Shown here one piece after another: positions 5,395-9,341 of a stretch of 9,341 bases of DNA; position 1 is the first letter of the stretch, and each line of letters begins with the position of its first letter. The DNA lies in the NCBI GenBank assembly GCA_009774255.1, contig VSNK01000221.1:1-9341 (forward strand). The letters are read 5' to 3'. The notes under the pieces are model-generated. The model was not told where the DNA came from and did not search any database. It was given only the letters and a program-made list of their open reading frames with translations. Origin of the DNA: Faecalicatena sp. (GTDB lineage Bacteria > Bacillota > Clostridia > Lachnospirales > Lachnospiraceae). Both the position numbers and the translations under genes were made by a program.

Positions 5395-5952
5395 ATGGGA
5401 CGATCAGGAGTTATCACAAAAGAATATAAGGGAAAGGAAAATACTTCATATCATGATATCAACGCATTGTTTAAGATTTACCGCGCGGTTTCGTGGAATA
5501 TGCAGATTAAGATCAGCCAGGTAAAGCAGCGCTTCTGTCTGGAATATGGGACGGATGTGGATGCATTTCTGGACAGCATTTATCAGGCGGGCATGGACAT
5601 TAACCAGGAATTGGCGGATTTAAAGCCGAGGGTGGAGATCATCAATCGTTCGAACCAGTTTTTAAAGCTGATGGAAGGGGCGGTGGATCTGATGCGGAAA
5701 TACCATCCCCAGGGGGAACGATACTATTGGGTACTTTATTACAGTTATATGTCAGCGTATAAGGCTGAAAATATTGAGGAAATTTTGGACGAACTGGAAC
5801 CGCATTTCCCAAAGATCACAAGGATCCACCGGGCAACCTATTTCCGATGGAGGGAGCAGGCGTTTGAAGCGGTCAGCAGTATCCTGTGGGGATATGAGAA
5901 GGAAAGCCGGCAGCTGCTCCAGCATTTCAGGGACACTTACAAGGAAGATTAG
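5395..5952 (+). CDS. Conserved-looking helical protein of unknown function, possible sigma/ArpU-like HTH
   Basis: The ATG at 5395 follows AGGAGG (5383-5388) at 6-nt spacing and encodes 185 residues, mainly alpha-helical, with no signal or membrane segment. Residues 85-170 include a helix pair ending in YYWVLYYSYMSAYKAENIEE and then ILDELEPHF followed by TRIHRATYFRWREQAFEAVS and ILWGY. The order (helix, EILDEL, basic TYFRWR helix) resembles sigma-70 region 4 or ArpU/RinA-type phage activators, in which that last helix reads DNA. This likeness is by eye and weak. It stands between the Xre gene and the ParM-like gene, both element-maintenance genes. It could be a transcription activator of downstream transfer genes or an accessory partition factor. 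I do not recognise it with certainty. Confidence 0.6.
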   Translation: MGRSGVITKEYKGKENTSYHDINALFKIYRAVSWNMQIKISQVKQRFCLEYGTDVDAFLDSIYQAGMDINQELADLKPRVEIINRSNQFLKLMEGAVDLMRKYHPQGERYYWVLYYSYMSAYKAENIEEILDELEPHFPKITRIHRATYFRWREQAFEAVSSILWGYEKESRQLLQHFRDTYKED

Positions 5953-6089
5953 GAGGGCCTGCCTCAGCTCAAAATGAAATTGGGATGAATATAACGGCAG
6001 ACTTGATTTTACAATACAGAAGAAAATGGAGCAAAAATGAAAGAGCATGGAAAACGGAATGAAACAGGCAGATGCCGGAAAGGGATTTT
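5953..6089 (+). other. Short gap before parM-like gene with possible tiny frames
   Basis: No confident gene lies here. Two tiny frames are present. MNITADLILQYRRKWSKNER onward (ATG 5985, 25 residues) has only a weak ribosome site. MKEHGKRNETGRCRKGIL (ATG 6037, 18 residues) has TGGAGC at 5-nt spacing and stops at 6091-6093, overlapping the ParM-like ATG at 6090. The second could couple translation to the ParM-like gene; both may be chance. AGGAGGG at 5952-5958, overlapping the preceding stop, has no start codon at a suitable distance. Confidence 0.3.
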
Positions 6090-7028
6090 ATGATGATTTT
6101 TTCAATAGACACAGGAAACGACAAAATTAAGACCGAGGGAAATGTGACGCAGGCAGGATTGAAAAAACTGGACTACATACCGGAAACTATGGAAGAAGCA
6201 CTATATTACAATGGCGAATATTATATGGAAACTGTTGAAAGGCTGTCTTATATGTATGATAAAACCGCAGATGACAGGTACTATATCCTGACGCTCCTGG
6301 CATTGGCAAGAGAATTGGAAACTATGGAAAGAGAGGGGGCGCTTGTTCCGCGAGGATTGATTGAAGTCGCCCTGCTCGTGGGGCTTCCTCCGGCGCATTA
6401 TGCGGCATTGCGTGAAAAGTTTCAGGAGTATTTTTACAGAGGCGGGGAGCCGGTCAGTTTTGAATATAAAGGACGTTCTTACTGTGTTGTATTTACGGAA
6501 GTAGGAATGAATATACAAGGATATTCGGTATATCTGGTCTTGGCCTCTAAGATGGGGCTGAATGAACGGCACAAAGTATGCCTGATTGATTTCGGCGGTA
6601 TGACGATTGACTATCTGATCCTGCGGTATGGGGAACTGGATCAGGCGGATTCCCTGGAACTGGGGATGATCACGCTTTACAACAAAATCCGGCTTTCCAT
6701 AAACCGGAGATACAATATTCTTTTGGATGAAGTGGACATTTATAACATTTTGAAAAGGAATCGAACCGGATTTTCAGAAGAACTGATCCATCATATATTT
6801 GAAATGGCAAAGGAGCATGTGGTGGAGCTTCTGGGGAACTTTAGGGAGGCAGGGATTGACTTCAATACAACATTGACCATATTTGTAGGCGGCGGCTCAA
6901 TCGTACTTTCCGGAATTATTGCGGATGTATGGGAACGGTATCAGGGGGAATATTTTGTGATCGATGATATCAATGCAAATGCAAAAGGCTACAAAATGCG
7001 GTATCTGATCGACCATCAGGGGATTTGA
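6090..7028 (+). CDS. ParM/StbA-like actin-family partition ATPase
   Basis: The protein keeps the actin-fold ATPase signatures in order: phosphate-1 IDTGND (residues 6-11), phosphate-2 LIDFGGMTIDYLIL (165-178) and the adenosine motif FVGGGS (265-270), in 312 residues, close to the 310-320 of plasmid ParM proteins. In ParM systems this ATPase forms dynamic filaments that push apart plasmid copies joined by ParR bound at parC. Start: ATG 6090 is preferred over ATG 6072 because AAAGGG (6079-6084) lies 5 nt upstream and because phosphate-1 normally sits within the first few residues; ATG 6093 is also possible. A ribbon-helix-helix gene follows after 27 bp, giving a ParM-ParR pair. It is distinct from the ParA/ParB system upstream. 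Confidence 0.85.
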   Translation: MMIFSIDTGNDKIKTEGNVTQAGLKKLDYIPETMEEALYYNGEYYMETVERLSYMYDKTADDRYYILTLLALARELETMEREGALVPRGLIEVALLVGLPPAHYAALREKFQEYFYRGGEPVSFEYKGRSYCVVFTEVGMNIQGYSVYLVLASKMGLNERHKVCLIDFGGMTIDYLILRYGELDQADSLELGMITLYNKIRLSINRRYNILLDEVDIYNILKRNRTGFSEELIHHIFEMAKEHVVELLGNFREAGIDFNTTLTIFVGGGSIVLSGIIADVWERYQGEYFVIDDINANAKGYKMRYLIDHQGI

Positions 7029-7055
7029 CTATATGGGAAGGCTGAGGAGGTATAA

Positions 7056-7379
7056 ATGGAAAAACGCCATCAATACAGGTTTTCGATTATGCTGGACGAA
7101 ACAGATCCTGACCACAGGAGAGCCGGAGATTATCTGAACAGGCTTGGCAGGAAGAAAGCAAGGGTCGTGGTAAAAGCAATCCTTGCATATCTGGATCAGG
7201 AAAAAGAGGTTTCTGCTGTTCAGAAGTCGGAAGTAAGAAGGCCAAAAAAGCCGGATGTTGAGAAGCAGATAGAAAAAACAGACCGGATGCTGAGTATTGA
7301 TATCAATGAATGCAGTATCAATGAGGCGGAGGTCGCATTGATGCGTAAGAACTTTGACAAATTAGGACATAAGGATTAG
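7056..7379 (+). CDS. Ribbon-helix-helix protein, probable ParR-like adaptor
   Basis: The ATG at 7056 follows GAGGAGG (7044-7050) at 5-nt spacing and encodes 107 residues. The N-terminus has a beta strand YRFSIML (7-13), an alpha helix around HRRAGDYLNRL (20-30) and a second, GRKKARVVVKAILAYLD (31-47): the order of a ribbon-helix-helix DNA-binding domain. The rest is charged and ends in a short helical segment (INEAEVALMRKNFDKL) that could contact the ParM-like filament. The position directly behind the actin-like ATPase is that of parR. The role as centromere-binding adaptor is inferred from context, since RHH proteins are also common repressors. The stop codon overlaps the ribosome site of the next gene, so they form one operon. 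Confidence 0.75.
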   Translation: MEKRHQYRFSIMLDETDPDHRRAGDYLNRLGRKKARVVVKAILAYLDQEKEVSAVQKSEVRRPKKPDVEKQIEKTDRMLSIDINECSINEAEVALMRKNFDKLGHKD

Positions 7380-7389
7380 GAGGGATAAA

Positions 7390-7866
7390 ACGGGAAACAG
7401 GAAGATTCAATATCGTTTTTGGGGTTCAGCTGTGGCTGCAGTTATGATTGTGGCTTTATTCTGCAGCAGGTTTGCTCTCGTATGTGTGATTGGGAAATCT
7501 ATGGCACCTGCTCTGGAGAGTGGGGATATCGTTCTTATAGATAAGCGGGCATCCCCCCGGAAAGGGGATATCGTAGTTGCGGATGTGGAACTGCTGAGAT
7601 GTACGGTGGTGAAGCGTGTGGCAGCAGAAGGCGGTGATACTGTTGAAATACAGGAAGGGAAACTGTTCATAAATGGAGAATGTGTAGAAGAGCCCTATGT
7701 ATTACAGGAAAATGCAGATGAAAAAGGAACATGGAAAAAAAGGCAGCTGGTTTCTGGTACATATTTTTTGCTGGGGGACAACAGGAAGATATCTTTAGAT
7801 TCCAGAAAGTTTGGCTGTGTCAAAAACGAGGAAATAAAAGGAACTGTGGTGTTTGGATTATTTTGA
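7390..7866 (+). CDS. Type I signal peptidase (S26 family), apparent ACG start
   Basis: The protein has a basic N-terminus and one membrane helix (about residues 13-34). Next come the S26 box GKSMAPALESGD with the catalytic Ser37, VVKRVAAEGGDTV with the catalytic Lys75, and GDNRKISLDSRKFG (129-142), the family's box E. These complete the Ser/Lys dyad, so it should be active on the outer membrane face, cleaving signal peptides. The best start is ACG at 7390: AGGAGG (7378-7383) lies 6 nt upstream and codons from there read T/M-GNRKIQYRFW before the membrane helix. The first canonical in-frame start, GTG 7432, lacks a good ribosome site and removes the basic flank. That gives 158 residues (144 from GTG). 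Such peptidases in conjugative elements usually process pilin-like or surface secretion substrates. Confidence 0.88.
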   Translation, partial: TGNRKIQYRFWGSAVAAVMIVALFCSRFALVCVIGKSMAPALESGDIVLIDKRASPRKGDIVVADVELLRCTVVKRVAAEGGDTVEIQEGKLFINGECVEEPYVLQENADEKGTWKKRQLVSGTYFLLGDNRKISLDSRKFGCVKNEEIKGTVVFGLF

Positions 7867-7879
7867 TTGGAGGATAGGC

Positions 7880-8323
7880 ATGAAAAAGCAGTATATGGAA
7901 GATGTGAGAAAAAATATTGGCAGTATTTTGATTCAGGTATTGGCGTTGGGGGTGCTCTTTTATGATCGGCGGCTGAGCGCCGCATTGATTCTGTTCAATA
8001 TTTTGTATATCAGTGTTTATACAGTGATGCGGGCAAAGAAAAGAGCCATGGTCAGGATATGCAGGAGATGCGGCGCAAAAATTTCTAAAAAGCACAGGGT
8101 ATGCCCGGTGTGTGGAGATTCTGTGAAAAAGGCAGATACAGAACGGGAACTGGTAGAAATGATGGAAGGTGAAGGGAAAGGAGAGAGACGGATGTCACAG
8201 GAACTGGAACGGGATTTTGAAAGGATCGAAGAGATGAACGTGGAGAAGGCACTGGCATATGAGGAGGACATTGAAGGAATCCTGATGGAGAAAATGAAAC
8301 AGGAAGATGCGGAAGAAAGATAA
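7880..8323 (+). CDS. Two-TM membrane protein with zinc ribbon and charged C-terminus
   Basis: The ATG at 7880 follows GGAGG (7869-7873) at 6-nt spacing and encodes 147 residues; a start at 7853 would lie inside the signal peptidase gene without a ribosome site. Residues 13-28 and 32-50 are two membrane helices joined by the short loop YDRR. They are followed by a zinc ribbon with CRRC (61-64) and CPVC (75-78). The C-terminal 60 residues are highly charged, rich in Glu, and probably coiled coil. Positive residues just after the second helix suggest the ribbon and tail lie in the cytoplasm. It sits 13 bp after the signal peptidase and forms part of the same operon. No specific family is recognised. 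Confidence 0.7.
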   Translation: MKKQYMEDVRKNIGSILIQVLALGVLFYDRRLSAALILFNILYISVYTVMRAKKRAMVRICRRCGAKISKKHRVCPVCGDSVKKADTERELVEMMEGEGKGERRMSQELERDFERIEEMNVEKALAYEEDIEGILMEKMKQEDAEER

Positions 8324-8536
8324 AGAATGCTGGACGAAGAACATTATCATCAGGATTTTTCTTTATCTTGTGCATACATGGAATGAGTAGTATAATCTCC
8401 AGATTGTTGAAAGAGGATAGAAGTGGGGGCTGCTATTGTGTGAGCAGGTCCTGCTTTTCTATTATTTCTTTGATATTTTATACAGTAAGATGCTTCTATA
8501 CGGAAGTTTATTTGTCGGCAGGGAGGAGAGGATCAG
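8324..8536 (+). other. 213-bp intergenic region with competing stem-loops and possible weak promoter
   Basis: No gene is supported. The six bases AGCAGG (8443-8448) pair with CCTGCT (8450-8455) just before a T-rich run (TTTCTATTATTTCTTT), a weak terminator-like hairpin. They can instead pair with the upstream GGGGCTGCT region (8426-8434) across an 8-nt loop. TTGATA (8470-8475) with TCTATA (8495-8500) at 19 bp is a poor promoter candidate. ATACAGTA at 8480-8487 repeats the half-site seen at the GntR gene. GGAGG at 8522-8526 serves the next gene. Confidence 0.4.
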
Positions 8537-9286
8537 TTGGCTTATATAGCATATCGGGATAATCAGAAAACTATTATGATAAATGCGAAAGATACGACGA
8601 TCAGCGACATAAAGAAAATTTTTTACTGTAAAACATCCGATTGTAACGCCCGCATGGGTTTAGTAAATGGAGCAGATCCAAACAGGGCATACTTCAGAAG
8701 GCTTCCAAGCAGCCCAAAACATTGCAGCATATTGTGTTCTGCGGATGGAAATTTTAATCCGCTACAGTATGATGAAAGTAAATTTGATTTTGATGTTATT
8801 GCAGATAAAATTATGAATGGAGAAATAGTATCGGAGAATTACAATAAATTTGGCGAAATAGCCGCAGGAAGCGGAAAGAAGAGCCTGTCGTCTGTATATC
8901 AGATTTACCTGATGTGCAGGAAGTATGAGTCTTATAACGGGTGGAATACAGGAGAAATACTGGCAGATGAAAGGAATTTCAGGAGATATCAGTCAGGAAT
9001 TGCCGGCAGTAAGATTGTGCAATGTACACCGTATCATAAGATCAAGGATGAATATTCTTATCTTATGAACTATCCGTTATTTCCGTATAAGGCTGGCCGG
9101 TATATCAGGCTTGATTTTGCTGGTGAGAAATTGTTCTGGAGATTTTATAATAAGGTTAAAACATCGAACCATAAGGAGTTGATAATTATCCTTGGGAAAT
9201 GGGAGAAACCAGGAGATGGTGCGAAATACATTGCAAAATGCAGAATAGGCAGGGAAAGGCAGATACACTTTTTGAAAAATGAATAA
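8537..9286 (+). CDS. Cys/His-containing protein of unknown function
   Basis: The TTG at 8537 has GGGAGGAGAGG just upstream (8521-8531) and starts MAYIAYRDNQKTIMINAKDT; no in-frame ATG fits better. It encodes 249 residues. Residues 28-70 have a pattern of YCKTSDCNARM (C31, C36), then YFRRLP, then KHCSILC (H62, C63, C67). This is a probable zinc site, reminiscent by eye of the N-terminal CxxxxC...H...C module in CoiA-like or nuclease-associated proteins. The rest (residues 80-249) is mixed alpha/beta with basic patches and a beta-like stretch (KELIIILGKWEKPG), and no catalytic motif is plain. The gene is locally A+T-rich (only 16 G+C in 8761-8820), unlike the genes before it. It follows a 213-bp gap, so it may be a separate cargo gene. 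Stop TAA lies at 9284-9286. Confidence 0.65.
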   Translation: MAYIAYRDNQKTIMINAKDTTISDIKKIFYCKTSDCNARMGLVNGADPNRAYFRRLPSSPKHCSILCSADGNFNPLQYDESKFDFDVIADKIMNGEIVSENYNKFGEIAAGSGKKSLSSVYQIYLMCRKYESYNGWNTGEILADERNFRRYQSGIAGSKIVQCTPYHKIKDEYSYLMNYPLFPYKAGRYIRLDFAGEKLFWRFYNKVKTSNHKELIIILGKWEKPGDGAKYIAKCRIGRERQIHFLKNE

Positions 9287-9341
9287 AATATTTTATGCAA
9301 ATTTGGGGCTAAACATTTGGGTAAAATATATTTTGTTGGAT
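9287..9341. other. A+T-rich tail with no gene
   Basis: The last 55 bases are strongly A+T-rich. They contain no supported gene, and no clear terminator hairpin follows the 9286 stop. The sequence leaves the window before the next feature can be judged. Confidence 0.5.

Noticed and set aside
5448..5459. 12-bp perfect palindrome ATATCATGATAT
   Set aside because: Short A+T-rich palindromes of this size are expected by chance, and it lies in ordinary coding sequence.
5327..5524. 65-residue plus-strand frame starting GTG at 5327
   Set aside because: Highly basic, no ribosome site, and it overlaps the start of the 185-residue gene in another frame, which has AGGAGG at ideal spacing.
8368..8562. 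64-residue plus-strand frame with Cys-rich sequence
   Set aside because: GTG start without ribosome site, crosses the leader and start of the next gene; sequence looks like translated non-coding DNA.
1..9341. CRISPR array, rRNA, tRNA, transposase gene or canonical parS site
   Set aside because: No regularly spaced direct repeats, no rRNA or cloverleaf signatures, no DDE or recombinase frame, and no TGTTTCACGTGAAACA-like sequence were seen on reading both strands.

Overview
The window looks like chromosomal or element DNA from a low-to-mid-G+C Gram-positive anaerobe, most likely a clostridial (Lachnospiraceae/Ruminococcaceae-type) gut Firmicute. The grounds are strong AGGAGG-type ribosome binding sites, frequent GTG/TTG starts, protein family types (MerR/MATE, YtrA-like GntR, DUF6017-type replication protein, clostridial ParA/ParB) and moderate base composition. 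Taxonomy is inferred from protein flavour, not from a search.

Region 1 (about 1-1565) holds decayed efflux and regulator genes. A MerR-family regulator runs off the left edge on the minus strand. Divergent from it, an intact-looking MerR-type promoter (19-bp spacer with a dyad operator inside) drives a MATE transporter reduced by an in-frame internal deletion to 117 residues. Next come a YtrA-like GntR repressor with its own promoter and candidate operator, and the first 41 codons of an ABC ATPase. The ATPase breaks off inside Walker A.

Region 2 (about 1566-1917) is a junction with no intact gene. It has a 62-nt imperfect hairpin and a broken hydrophobic reading frame just before the replication gene. 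It may be the left end of an integrative or plasmid-like element inserted in the ABC gene.

Region 3 (1918-9286) is a one-directional, tightly packed block typical of the maintenance module of a clostridial conjugative element: a replication-initiator-like protein (wHTH plus DUF6017-like C-terminus), ParA, ParB, an Xre-type repressor, a small membrane peptide, a 185-residue helical protein, a ParM/StbA-like actin ATPase, a ribbon-helix-helix ParR-like protein, a type I signal peptidase, a two-TM zinc-ribbon protein, and a Cys-rich protein of unknown function. Two different partition systems (ParA/ParB and ParM/ParR-like) lie in one array with the replication gene. The signal peptidase and the membrane zinc-ribbon protein probably lead into conjugation (type IV secretion) genes beyond the right edge.

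Most notable: the dual partition layout; a perfect 10-bp inverted repeat in the parA leader; a near-perfect 27-bp palindrome inside parB; and two genes (the Xre regulator and the signal peptidase) whose best-placed start codons are not ATG/GTG/TTG. No rRNA, tRNA, CRISPR array or intact transposase was seen.
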